From Serilophus lunatus (taxonomy: Eukaryota; Chordata; Aves; Passeriformes; Eurylaimidae), in assembly GCA_013399895.1 (NCBI GenBank), contig VXBA01002397.1:1324024-1388023 (forward strand): a stretch of 64,000 nt of DNA, read 5' to 3'. Positions 24,666 through 35,927 of this stretch are shown here, one piece after another. The notes under the pieces are model-generated. The model made no database searches and was not told where the DNA came from. It saw nothing but the letters and a program-made list of their open reading frames with translations. Position 1 is the first letter of the stretch. Each line of letters starts with the position of its first letter. The translations under genes and the position numbers were made by a program.

Positions 24666-25216
24666 CAGGATTAAGGAATAGCAGTATGTTGATGACTTAG
24701 AGCTATAGAATAATTTTGCATTAAAAAAAAACCCAAACCCAAACCAAACAGAAGGATGCAAGTATTGCCTGAGTCTAAAAAGCTGCTAGAAAGAAAAAAG
24801 GACAGCCGAGAATTGCTAAAAGTGAGTAATAAGGATACGTCTCCATGTCACATCGTGACATCCCCAGCCATCTGAAAGGACAGAACTACGTCTGACAATT
24901 TTTGCTGCAGCATCACAGAGCAGAGTGCTACTTACTTTACCCACAGGATAAATTGTTGCAGGTAGGTGCTACTCTCCAGTTAGCTCAAGCAGCTCCACAT
25001 AACCCTGTAACATGCAGCGTTGGAACAGAAGCAGACTCTGATTTGAAACTGATAACTGTACTATATTGTAGTTTCCCACTGTAGTTTAATGTTCATTTGG
25101 AAAATTCTGATTACTATTTGTACCCCTTCTTACCAGATACATGACTGTCCTTGTAAGATCTGTAACTTTTAGTGGATTAAGCTAGGAACTTCGCTGCCCT
25201 ATCCTGAAATATTTAT
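19312..25216. other. AT-rich DNA, no gene supported
   Basis: Long single-copy stretch. Marked features: a T18 run followed directly by A14 (24634-24665); A-rich 'aaacccaaaccc' tracts near 24725; and two short minus-strand blocks with good splice-like borders (20097-20139 and 21301-21350, the latter giving AFNFHGVMMAYLQKAM). These are only weak exon candidates. No repeat family was recognised. Confidence 0.45.
24634..24665. repeat. T18/A14 inverted homopolymer
   Basis: Eighteen T followed directly by fourteen A form a self-complementary homopolymer junction. It may reflect adjacent insertions, slippage or an assembly effect. Confidence 0.85.
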
Positions 25217-25753
25217 TTCTGGTGGTACATTATTGAAAGCTGGGCTTTTGGGCCTAATTTTGAGAGTTTTTAAAGTTAGCTTAAGTAACTCTCTCACTCT
25301 AGCAAAATATGAAGTTGGCCTGGAAAATTTCTGCCTGGAGAACAGGGAGGCAAAAAGCAAAACAATATCTTGGTTTCTCAAAATATGGTTAGAACATTCT
25401 CAAAATACATCTGTAGGTTCTCACAAGCTAAAGTAGCCTGAATTTCTCGCACAATAACAAGCGATTTTCCCTTATCAAACAGGTGCTGTTTTTGCAGAGC
25501 CTTTTTCATGCTTTTCTGATCAACAGCTTTGCCCAGTATCAAAATAATAGTGCAAATTCTCAAAATAAAGGGACATGATCTGGTCTCCAGCCTGATCCAA
25601 TGAAATGGTTAACAACAAGTGTATCTGCCAATGAAATGTTAACGTACCAGTTTCTAAAGAGCATAAAAAGCTGTAAGTTCTCTCACTAAAAAATGGCTTC
25701 CTGGATGAACCCTGTCTTGTGTGATTTCTAAGATCGCCAGCATTAACTATGAC
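25217..25753 (+). mobile_element. solo LTR, family B, copy 2
   Basis: Closely similar to the copy at 48.6 kb over its full length (shared 'gagagtttttaaagtt', 'ctcactctagcaaaat', 'gaagttggcctggaaaattt' and 'caaacaggtgctgttt'). It has two CCAAT motifs (around 25605 and 25628) and a TATA-like 'cataaaaag' at 25662-25670, followed by 'ggcttcctggatgaac'. A possible target duplication 'tttat' occurs at 25212-25216 and 25754-25758. No retroviral interior is present. Confidence 0.65.
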
Positions 25754-28700
25754 ATTTATTGATCCAAATTAACAGTGTTTATAGGTGAGAGTTTTGTGCC
25801 CACTTGCTTATTGTTTGTGAAAAGTAAAAAAACCCTTTATTTAATGCCAAAAATAATTTTGCATAGAAATAATTTCAAATCCTAAATTTAACAGGCTCAA
25901 AAGTTAATAAAATAAAAATAGGAATAATAACAGCAAAATAAAGATATGTTTATGAAATCGAACCTTAATATGAAATAAAAGGTTCTGAAAAAAAGAACTG
26001 AATATGTTGACTGAAGATGAATTTCATGCAGAAAAAGTTGATGCGTTTTAAAGATAAGAAGTTGAAACATTCAATAAACAAGAGGCAAGAAAATTTCTGA
26101 CATCATGATTTGCACTTAGCAGTAGCTTAAAAATAAAACTCAGTGATCCTAATTCAAGCAAAACAAATAATCTTGTTTTCAAAAAAAACACAAATGCATG
26201 ACCATCCTAAGAATTCTAAGAATTATGTGTACATAATTTAATACCATATTTACGTTCTGTATATTGGGAGAATGCTCTATATCCAGTGCACAATAAGAAA
26301 TCTGTGAGCTTCAGCTTATGAAATTACTATGTTAATAAGGCACGAATCCTGCAAAGTAACTTTACATCCCACACAGTCTATCACTAAATTCAACCTGGCA
26401 GTTTGAGTCATCAGACTGGCAAGATAAAACACTGGAAATAATAAAAGCTAGTGCTCAAGTGCTGATCAGCCTAGTAATGTTAGAGTATGCACATTGTCTG
26501 TATCTTACAGAAACATTTTAATTAGGTCTGATATGTTATATGTTGCAGCCTGAAAAGGCTTCAGAATTATACACCAAGTAAAAAAATGGAGGTTTCTAAA
26601 AATCAAACAAACATTTTTATTCAGTAGATATCACTTCATTGGAGAATTTGAATAGAAGAGGAATAACCTTAACAGACACCAAATACAAGTTTCACAGGAT
26701 TCAAAATCCTGAGGATAATTAAGAGTTCAGATTTTACTAGGTTTTACCAAAAAATAATGGTGCCTGGCTGTCAGCATAGTAAAACTTTAACTTCTTCAAA
26801 TATCTAAAATTATTTTTATGACATTTTTGTTAATTTCCATACCTAGCCAGGGAATGGTTCTACTAATCCACCTCCAGTGGCACAATGACACTCTCAGAAG
26901 GCTGTTGCACCAGGTATCAGTTCATTCCCTTATCCCTCATGTGTAGAGCACTAAGAGAGGCTCTCTGAAAACAGGAGAAATTGCATTTTATATTATATGT
27001 ATAGTGCCTCAATGCATACTTAGTGGAATTGCTAGGTTTAAAGAATTTCTATGACTCTCACCTGAAAAAAGAGCTGATCAATTCACTCTGTCAAGAACAG
27101 GAAATCCAACATTTAATGCAAAAGGCATTATATGCTGAAAAATTACTCTTGACACGTCATTACAGACTAATCAGTAGTTCATCTTATCCTCCTTGTGTCA
27201 AGGAAAAAGTTTAGATTGAAACTATGAGCAAAAATGTACTCATGACCCTAAACATGCAGTTTACAGTAATTACACCTTTCTTTTTTCTTTTAATTGTCAT
27301 TGTGTTTTGTGTTTCAGTGTAACAGGTGTTTAGTTTTCAAAACCTTTGGTGGAAGCAGACAAAGCTGGTTCATACAGTCTTAATTTGTCTTTGCCATATA
27401 AGGCCATGATACTTTATAAATGTATGATTACACATCAGTTTTTCACTGACTCTCTCATGTGTTTAGTGCAAATGATGCCTACTGGTATATGGGTACTATG
27501 CTATGCATCAGCAATGGCTCTGTGCAACTCACCTGCACTTCAAACTGCACCATTTCACAAAAAAACTTTGTAATACACTGTTTGAAATGTCTATGACTAG
27601 ACATGTCAGTGAGTGCTGACGTATATCATGTATATATCATTAATTATAGTGTGCAACTGGTACCACCTTCCCCAGCAGACAACTGATTTTTTCAAGAAAT
27701 ATTTGCCATTTCATATGTCTTAGCCATTTCAAGTCTTTCAGGCCAACATGATGAATTCCAGTATAGCAGCATCCTGCAGGCTGAAGTTGTGGTTCATCTC
27801 TGGCACTACTTATTACTTGCAGTTCTGGCTCTTTTGTTTAACCTATTGTTATTTTTTCCCCCTTCATCCTGCTCTTGGAAGTAGCTAAAGAGTTTTGGTT
27901 GAATCATTAGAGTGGGGAAAAAAAGCCAGAGGCAGACACATGGCATGAAGAAGGTTGGGGCAAATAGTTGAAAATTTGCTGAAGTTATTTACAAGTTTCA
28001 AAACAGATTCTTACACAGTGAAATGCCAAGAAAACTTGAAACTGTTTTTTTTTTCCTATATACAAGATTATCCAAAGATTGTATGCTGGTTTTTTCTACA
28101 TGGCTACTAGGACACTTCTAAGTTTAAGTGTTTTTAAGAATTCAGAAGAAGTAAAGAGCACAGACTTTTTCTGGATGAGTACAAACCTCAGATCTGCAAG
28201 GATTTTTAAAACAGAAAATGAAAAGAGGGAAACTAGAAGTGGGACAGTACATAACCCCAAACAAATTACAGTATTATATTCACATAATATATGTGCCCTG
28301 TAGGGTAGTATTGTGATAAAGACTATAGATTCATATGAAGACACATTCCTTTCACTTCAGCTTTCCTGTGAATGCACAGGTGTCATGGAAAGCCTTTAAA
28401 GATCTGCTATACTGGTTTTTTTTCATGCATTTGCCCATTACCAGGTCAAGCATTTAAAACACATAGGTCAAAGAAATGGAGGGATGGACACCCTATAACT
28501 AGAAAGAGAGTCTTTTAAGTGTTCTTACGCAGGTTTGAAACTGGTCTTGGAAGAAATTTGAGCAACACTTTCCCTTTACAGATGCAATTTTCATTTTTTA
28601 AAATAATTTCAGGATGGCAGATTTTAAGAGTTCTGCAAGTATGCTAAAATCCTAAATTTCCAAGGTTTTCTATGTGAATGTTCGCAGAATAAGTCCTTGC

Positions 28701-30852
28701 ATTCTGTTTTAATTGTGCAGTTATTGAATGGAAGAAAATAATTTTTTGAAAAAAAATAAGCTCTTCATTTTTCTCTTCCTGTCTTTACATGAAAGAAAGT
28801 GACATGAAAATTTTATTTTTAGAGCAGATTAGGTTTTTTTAAATGTGAGAAAGCCAATAGCTATCTCAAGTGTTTCAGAATTGAAACTGTTACCTTAGAG
28901 AACAGATAGCTTCATTAAGCACATGGGATAAAGGGAAAGAACAAGATAACCAAGTGAACACATTTACCATAATAAGCAAGAGCTACAGCAGCACATCAAT
29001 TAGTGAGACTTGTTCAAATTTTTTGTAGTAGACATAACATTTAATAAGGGATTCAAAGAAGAGCAATGCACTGTTATTGTGGATTGCCATGCAAAAATGG
29101 TGGGATAGGATAAAACCCAAAATTTAAATAGTAGGGCAAAAAGACTGGCATCACTGGTGCCACAATTATAGGGTGGTGGCTATATGGCTTCTTAGAGCTA
29201 ATAGTTCAGAAAATGAAATTATGTTGGATTTCCATTACACAATCTTAAAAAATGACAGAAAGGCACGTTTTGTCTGAAGCAATTTTGTTATATAGCACTT
29301 TTAAGTATGACCATACTAAATATAAACATATACATAGGAGTACAAAATCAAAAAATACCCCATGAGAGCACATTTCATATAATTCCTTTCATAAATATAT
29401 AAAACACCATTTTAAAAGCAGTCAGGTAATTTTGGCCCTTTTATTATTGGAAAACTTTTCAAAACTTCATTGTTCTAGTGCTTAGAAATCATCTCTAAAT
29501 TCCCAGATGCATTCACAGTCTTATTTCTTCTTGCATTAATAGTCTATCATAACTTACATAACTCTCGTGTTTCCATGGTATTTCTAGAGACCAGAATTAC
29601 AATCCCACTCTACTTCAATTTTGCTGAACCAAAACAACAGATTCTAGATGCCTCTACTATGCTTACAGTAACTCTTCTCTACAGCTTTCTCTGCCTGGAG
29701 TCACTTTTCTCTGGGCAAGTTGCCCAACTATGGACACTGTAGGCAACTAAAACTGTCTCAGTGCTGCCTGCTGATAATGGCAATGCTATTTGTTTCCATG
29801 GCATTCAGAGACATTTCTCTGCAAATTAATTTAGCCCCTTTGACACTGTATGCTGCGATAGAGATGACTTTCCAGTTGGTGGTTATAACCTACTTGGGAG
29901 TCTTTGGTTTCTTACCCTCCAAGTTAATTGAGCTTACTGATAACCACAGCTGCTCCTCCACATTCCCTATATCTGTTTCTGAATATTTTTTTTTTCTATG
30001 GCATGTAGGTTCAAAGGATATGATTTAGTGAATGATGACATTCAACTGTAAGGCTTTTGCTCATAAAGAAGATATTTAAAGTATTTTACAGGCTACATAG
30101 CTAAACCAGCCACTTCTTGACATATCTGTCCTCAAGCAATGGCCCAACTTGGTGAATGTGTCCTGTCGTCCTAACAGATGGCCATTGGTGTAGACAGCTG
30201 AGGGACATTAATTCACATTCAAGTGATGTGAATTCAGTCATCTGGGTGTTAAATGAATGCTACACAGCCAAAAAAAATCAAACAGTTTTATTTCTTGTGC
30301 CTTTATTTAAGGAACTAAGAAGTGTCATTAGCAAAACATCCATATCTATGCATTGTTTGATCTAGTATTCTAGATGTGCTCATGAGCTGAACTATATGAA
30401 AAGTAGATTCATTAATGATTATTCTATAACATCAGAACACATTAATTAAATCTATTGGAATTCAGTTCTTTATGCTCACAGTAAAACTAAAAAAATGGAG
30501 GATAATATGAAATGCTTCTGTTGTATCTAGTTCAACACCAAACAGATAAATAGTTGCATAGGATCTAGGATTTCAGTGTGCATTAATTTTTTCTATGCTC
30601 TACACTGACTGTAGCTGAAAAATGCATGGGATTTGCAGCCTCAGTTACGTACTGACAGTCTGCAGCCATAATTATGGCCTTGGATTGAAAAAACCCCATC
30701 TGTTCTATGTGCTATATAATCTTCATTAATTGAAAAATATCATGGTACTTCAAAATTTAAGGATCTGTTCTAATATTTCACTTCAGAAAGTCTGAATTTT
30801 CTTTTTGTAAGAAGTAAAAGTGTATGATCGCATATTGAAATCCATTGATTTC
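25754..30852. other. AT-rich DNA, no gene supported
   Basis: No repeat or gene was recognised. Plus-strand frames at 27023-27214 and 29720-30028 look partly protein-like but lack splice or promoter context and known domains. Polymorphic-looking A/T runs are common. Confidence 0.5.
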
Positions 30853-30883
30853 AAAATCATAGAACCATAGAATGGTTTGGATA
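30853..30883 (-). mobile_element. CR1 3'-terminal scrap
   Basis: The stretch 'atcatagaaccatagaatgg' is the reversed CR1 terminus. The remainder of the element is not recognisable, so it is a very short or very old insertion. Confidence 0.5.
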
Positions 30884-32463
30884 CAGAAAGCTGAGACACA
30901 ACAAACTCATTGTGTTTTGATCCACAGAAAGATCTCTGTCATCTCTTCTGGCAGCTAAACAAGACAGGAGTGAAGTATTTATGTCAGTTAAGTTAACAAC
31001 TTATTAAGTTACATTAAGTTAAACAACTGAAAATTATAGAACTTTATGGAAAGCTATACAAACATCTGTCTTTCCTCTATTCTGCATAAAAAAATCAGCA
31101 TTTTTTATGCTACCACAACAGTAGTTATAAAACACAGTGCAGACAGGGACTTAAATGTAAAATTCACACTGGTAAATAGTTGTTTAGATGATTTAGCTGC
31201 TGTAATTCTCTAGCCTAGGAGTCACTTAGACATTGTCATGAAATTCCAAACCACTGTGCTGTTATAGGAAACTTATTCCCAGCAATTAAGTATCAATGAA
31301 AAGAAATATTGGTTTTCCATTTAATTTCAATAGCACTAACAGTAATGTTAGAAGAGAGAAATTAGTTTACAAGGCTGTATTTCAGAGTCCTATTTCAGTT
31401 GTCACCCTTTTTTGTTACTGCTAGTCTGTTTTGTAACCATGAGCATTATTCCAGAAGTGACAGGATAAAATAGTTCCTGGTATTTCATAAAGACATATGC
31501 TAGGAAAACACAACTATACAGCTCTTGTCATGAGTATGGAGGTTTGGGATTTACCTTACAGGAAGATCACAGGCTATTTGAATCTCTTACACATTGCCTG
31601 AATATGTAGATATAGAATGAGCTCAAGTCTCAGTAGTGTAAAGAAATCTGAGTTCTTCTTTCTTGGAGATTAGGAATTGGGTCAAATCTCTTTTGGAAAA
31701 GGGAAAGACACATGAATAATCTATCTTCTATGTACATTCTGATATAGCAGTGACAGTTAACCAAAAAAGAAACCAGCCAGTCCACTAGAATTCCATTTTA
31801 AGAAATTGAATTAAAAAAAACCAAACACCAAACTATTTTAACCTTCGATCGGCACCTCTGAGTTTTAAAAATCTTCCTGACCTATCTTTCCCAAAAAGAG
31901 AAGATGATTAGTATGGCCATTTTACTGAAAAAACAGACAAAGAAAGGTATGATCACCATAGGTATGTGCCACTAGGGGATTACTCTATTTATTTGAGATT
32001 ATGAGTCTAAAATAGTTTTAGTCACTACTAATAAAGTAAGAAATTTCCACAGTGTTTAATTTTTATTCAAGTTCCAAAAGGTGTTATTCTGCTCAACTAT
32101 TATAATTTAGTGAATTTACACTACATTTTTAGAAATATCTTGAATACTCTTGTGTGTACAGCATAATAATTTAGAAAACTATTAGCATACATTCAACTCA
32201 TTTAAGTTGTAAGGGCTCCCTGAGCATATATCTGAATCTTGATCAGTAATAGGACCAGATGGCATTTTTACTTTGTCCAAGATATGAGAAAAATATTATC
32301 ACAACAATTTTGTGAGATACAAAAATGGGAAATCCCCACCCTTTCTGTTAACTGCATCTGTCTATACTGCCTCAGTGAAAGATTAAGTTTGTAGATTGTA
32401 CACTGCTGATCTCGCTCAGGTTTCTTTATGTTGGGTTTATCTTCAGGCATAATTATCTAAATT
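30884..32463. other. AT-rich DNA, nothing recognised
   Basis: Single-copy looking sequence without gene, RNA gene or repeat that I can support. Confidence 0.5.
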
Positions 32464-32468
32464 GCAAT

Positions 32469-33313
32469 TGTATTGGTTTTTCTGTGGCCAGGTTTTGGTA
32501 GCAATGGGGGGGGGGGCTGAAAGGGAGGCTTCCTTGAGAAGCCGCTGGAAGTTTTCCCATGTCCATGAGAGCCAGTGCCAGCCAGCTCCAGGCTGGGCCC
32601 GCTGCTGACCAAGGCCAGGCCAATCAGCAGTTGAAGGAACGTCTCTGTGAGAACACATTTAAGAAGGAAAGGAAAAAAAAAAAAAAAAAGTGAGTTTAGA
32701 TGAAGATGGCTGCNCTCCTGTTAGGACTCATGACCTGTGGGGCCCACGCTGGAGCAGCCTGTGCCTGAGGGACTGCACCCTGTGGAATGTGAGCCATGTG
32801 GCAGCAGTGCCTGAAGGGCTGCTGCCCATGGGATGGACTCTCACCGGAACAGTTTGCGAGAGGAACTGTGTCCTGTGAGAGAGACCCACGCTGGAGCAGT
32901 TTGTGAAGAGCTGTCTCCTGTGGGAGGGACCCCATGGAATGCAGTTGGAAGGACTCTTCTTCCCAAGCAGCGGCTGAAAACAGCAGCTGACCATAACACG
33001 CACCCCCACCCCGCCCATCTTCCTGGACCGTTGAGGGAGAGGAGGTTAAATATAAAGAAGGAGGGGGTGGGGGAGAAAGGTGTCTTTTATTGTTTCTCAG
33101 TCTTTAGCTCTGATCTTGTTAGTAATAAATTTAACTGTTATCCCCACATGGAGTCTGTTTTGCCTGTGATGGTGATTAGCATGGAATCTTTTATGGTCTT
33201 TATCTCAACTTGTGAAGTCTTTCGTTATATTTTCTCTCTTCTGCTGTGTTGCAGGGGGGAGTGAGAGTAGCTGTAGTGAGCCCCTGGCATCCAGCCCAGG
33301 TTAAATTGCTACA
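32469..33313 (+). mobile_element. solo LTR, family A ('tgtattgg'), copy 1
   Basis: Runs from 'tgtattggtttttctgtggc' to '...ttgctaca' and is bounded by a perfect 5-bp target duplication 'gcaat' (32464-32468 and 33314-33318). Internal signals: CCAAT at 32620-32624, a TATA-like 'acatttaag' about 30 bp on, and AATAAA at 33124-33129. Target-site length and TG...CA ends fit an ERVL-type LTR; the family is, from memory, common in songbirds. Relative to the copy at 43.4 kb about 320 bp are missing, exactly where the single N stands (32714). No interior genes remain. Confidence 0.9.
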
Positions 33314-33506
33314 GCAATGTAAAATATAGTTTGGAAAAAATTGAGCTATGACTATTTTCTACTGTGAAAATGTCAGTTACAGCTTTTAAGTGGCTAAAGT
33401 CCATATTTCCTCACTCAATAAGATGTTTCTAGCCATCCTTATCTTGTGACTACTGGTCATATATACTGATGGCAAGGACTTGCAGGAGGTTAGTGTCAGC
33501 AATTGT
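33314..33506. other. spacer between two solo LTRs
   Basis: About 190 bp of AT-rich sequence separating LTRs of two unrelated families in opposite orientations. Nothing else is seen. Confidence 0.5.
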
Positions 33507-34123
33507 TGTAGTAGTGCAGGGCGATCTTAGTAAAAACTTAAGCCAAGGGAGACAGGGTTTCGTCCAGGAAGCCATTTAATGAGAGAACTCACAGCTTTTT
33601 ATACTTTTTAGAAACCTGTGTGTTAGCATTTCATTGGCAGATACACTTGTTAACCATTTCATTGGTCAAAGTCAAGCATTACACAATCTTCTTTTGCTTT
33701 GAGAACTTTCACTGTTTTAGAAATATTCGAGATTAGTTCATGTTCAAAACATGTTTTTCCAAGAGACACTTGCTTGGAAAAACATGTTTTTGTGAAACTC
33801 TTTGTTATGGGAAAGAAGTTTGTCCTTGCTCGACACACTCCAAGAGTACCGTGTTGCAGCCTCACACTGCTGCAGAGCCCATAGCTGTATTCTGAGAAAG
33901 TTTCACCATTGTTTTGGTATAGCCGCATTCCTAAGTGTTTTTCAGTTAGCAGATGTTCTTTGTTTATCTTTAGCTTGCTTGTTCAGGCCTCTGTGAAAGA
34001 CAAAAACTTCTCAGGCTAACTTTGGATTTTTGCTAGACACAGAGGTACTTAATGCTAACTTTGAAATTCTCAAAATTTAGGCCCAAAAGTTTAGCTTTTG
34101 AAAATATACCACCAAAAGCCACA
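33507..34123 (-). mobile_element. solo LTR, family B, copy 3
   Basis: Antisense relative to copies 2 and 4. The plus strand reads 'tgtagtagtgcaggg...' at one end and '...ccaaaagccaca' at the other, so the element has TG...CA ends on the minus strand. The shared blocks 'aggaagccatttaatgagag', 'cagctttttatac' (reversed TATA region) and 'catttcattggcagatacac' (reversed CCAAT region) match copy 2. No clear target duplication was found. Its U3 contains the 18-bp perfect hairpin listed separately. Confidence 0.6.
33746..33790. repeat. 18-bp perfect hairpin inside LTR
   Basis: Arms 33746-33763 and 33773-33790 are exact reverse complements (core 'aaaacatgtttttccaag'), with a 9-base loop. The related position in the copy at 8.2 kb is a 20-bp perfect palindrome with the same 'aaaacatgtttt' centre. 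Confidence 0.9.
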
Positions 34124-34620
34124 GTCTGATGATAGCTCTTGGGTCAAAAATCCCTTTTCAGAAAAAAAGCAAAAAGGCAAATTACAAGAATTTCAAAGTA
34201 GTGTTGAGGAGGGAGGAGTTGTGTTTTGATTTTGGTGACTATACAATTTTCCAGGCCTCGATTGAGAAATAATCTGCCAATGGCTCCAATTCTTTGGAAA
34301 AGGATCTTATGGAAAGGTCTTAAGAATCTAATGGAATCTACTCTAGAGTATAATGAGGATTGATTTCATGTTTAAAAATCTAGGCAAGGCCTCAAAATAT
34401 GAGGAATCATTTCATGAGTGTTCCACAGATTCATCTCTATTTTTTATTGTTAAACAAAAAAATACTACCTACTTTACTTGGATAAATCAATACTGATGTT
34501 TTTCAATATGTATACTGTCTACCTTCAGAAACCACAGCTTTTCTAAGTGTCTAGGTGTTTTGTTTTGAGATTTTTACTTCAGTGTATCTTAGCTTGAGTT
34601 TTATGTTTCAATATTCTTTG

Positions 34621-34782
34621 CTATGGAATATCCTGAGTTGGAAGAGACTTACAATGACCATCAAAGTCCAACTCCCGGTTTTACATAGGACAGCCCCAAG
34701 AATCACACTGTGTGCCTGAAAGCATTATCCAAATGCTTCTTGAGCTCTGGTAGGCTTGGTGTCATGACTGCTTCCCTGGGAA
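34621..34782 (-). mobile_element. CR1 LINE, short 3' end (antisense)
   Basis: The plus strand shows the reversed terminus 'gagttggaagagactt', 'gtccaactcc', 'tgtgcctgaaagcattatcc' and 'cttccctggga', then similarity is lost. A short, diverged copy similar in type to the outer CR1 at 10.3 kb. Confidence 0.75.
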
Positions 34783-35411
34783 AGTGCCTATGCACTTGAT
34801 AAAGAATTTAAAACAGAGGAAGTAGTTGTGAATATAGAGTAGATGGTAGTAGGTTCACTGAGTTTGACCACAAGGCACATGAGTAGGACACACAATTGCC
34901 TAATAGTCAGATGAAAGCACATTAAATCAAGAAGTGAAAGGGAAAAGGAACATATAGAAGGATGAACATTCATATAAATTCCTGTACTGTTGGAATCCCT
35001 ACCTATTTGAGAAAGTCTTTGCTGAATACAACACTGATTTCCCCAACCAAAATATAATAAAAATATTTGTGCAATTTGAGCGTTCTAGAAACATAGCCAA
35101 TGCTACAGCTGGAATAAACCATTAGACTTCGGGTGGTTGGTAGAGGTATAAATTGAAACACCAGCATGCTTGCTGAACAGCAGAGTCAGAAAACAGACAA
35201 ATTTGTGTCTATGTGGGCGACTAAGTCTTTACAAGGTAGAAGATTTCCTACCAAAGAACTCAGAACCACTAAAAGTGTTTGCAGGGTTGTGAGTTGTTCA
35301 TCAGTAATTTTATTGAGAAAACAAGATGAACTGGGACTCTGAAAAGGCAACTCTGGGACTCTCTCCATATTCCCTACACCCAGAAAGGTAGAAGAAGATG
35401 GAGTGGACATA
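34783..35411. other. AT-rich spacer, nothing recognised
   Basis: No gene or repeat is supported between the CR1 piece and the hAT element. Confidence 0.5.
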
Positions 35412-35419
35412 CCTTAGAG

Positions 35420-35927
35420 TAGGGGTCCTCAAACTATGGCCCGTGGGCTGGATACGGCCCGCCAGGGTCCTCAATCCAGCCTGCCGGTATTTACAGAACT
35501 CCCCCGCCCCTGTCCTGTCTGTCATCTTCTCTTGGATGGGGACAGCCCCCGTCCCTTCACAGTCCCACGGACGGCTCTCTGCGGGGCCAGTGCGGCGGGA
35601 CGGGACGGGGAGGCGGAGTGCAGCCCTGACCCTGGGCTGCCCCGCGCTGCGACTGGCAATGACAAATATGGAACCAAACACTGACCATCTCATTAGTCAA
35701 AAGCAGGCCCATAGTTCACATTGAAATATTATTTGTTTTTGTTGATTACAGTTGTTCTTCACTTTAGATATCGCATTCTTTTTCCTGTTTTTTGTGCACT
35801 ACTACAAATAAAATATGTGCAGTGTGCATAGGAATTCGTTCATTTTTTTCCCAACTATAGACTGGCCCCCAACAGCATCTGAGAGAAAGTGAACCGGCCC
35901 CCTGTTTAAAAAGTTTGATGACCTCTG
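35420..35927. mobile_element. hAT-type (Charlie-like) nonautonomous DNA transposon
   Basis: The left end 'taggggtcctcaaactatgg' and the reversed right end 'cagaggtcatcaaacttttt' form terminal inverted repeats of the form CAGRGGTCMTCAAACT. The element is bounded by 8-bp direct repeats, CCTTAGAG (35412-35419) and CCTTAGTG (35928-35935), matching at 7 of 8 positions; 8-bp duplications are the hAT hallmark. At 508 bp it is too short for a transposase and shows no such frame. Subterminal 'ggcccgtgggctggatacgg' and 'gaaccggccccctgttt' are typical of these elements. A GC-rich block (35480-35660) gives spurious open frames. Confidence 0.88.

Noticed and set aside
24722..24750. Telomere-like 'aaacccaaaccc' tract
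   Set aside because: The unit is not the vertebrate TTAGGG/CCCTAA repeat and only a few copies are present. It is simple A/C-rich sequence.
27023..27214. 63-codon plus-strand frame with Leu/Gln/Glu-rich content
   Set aside because: It starts at a non-ATG codon and lacks promoter or splice context. Its length is within chance expectation for a window of this size and composition.
29720..30028. 102-codon plus-strand frame with hydrophobic stretches
   Set aside because: It looks membrane-protein-like, but no domain was recognised, there are no clear splice signals in frame, and the frame has no GC or CpG change from its surroundings.
35310..35724. Open frames of 81-127 codons on both strands
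   Set aside because: They overlap the GC-rich centre of the 508-bp hAT element. No transposase motifs are present and the element is too short to encode one.
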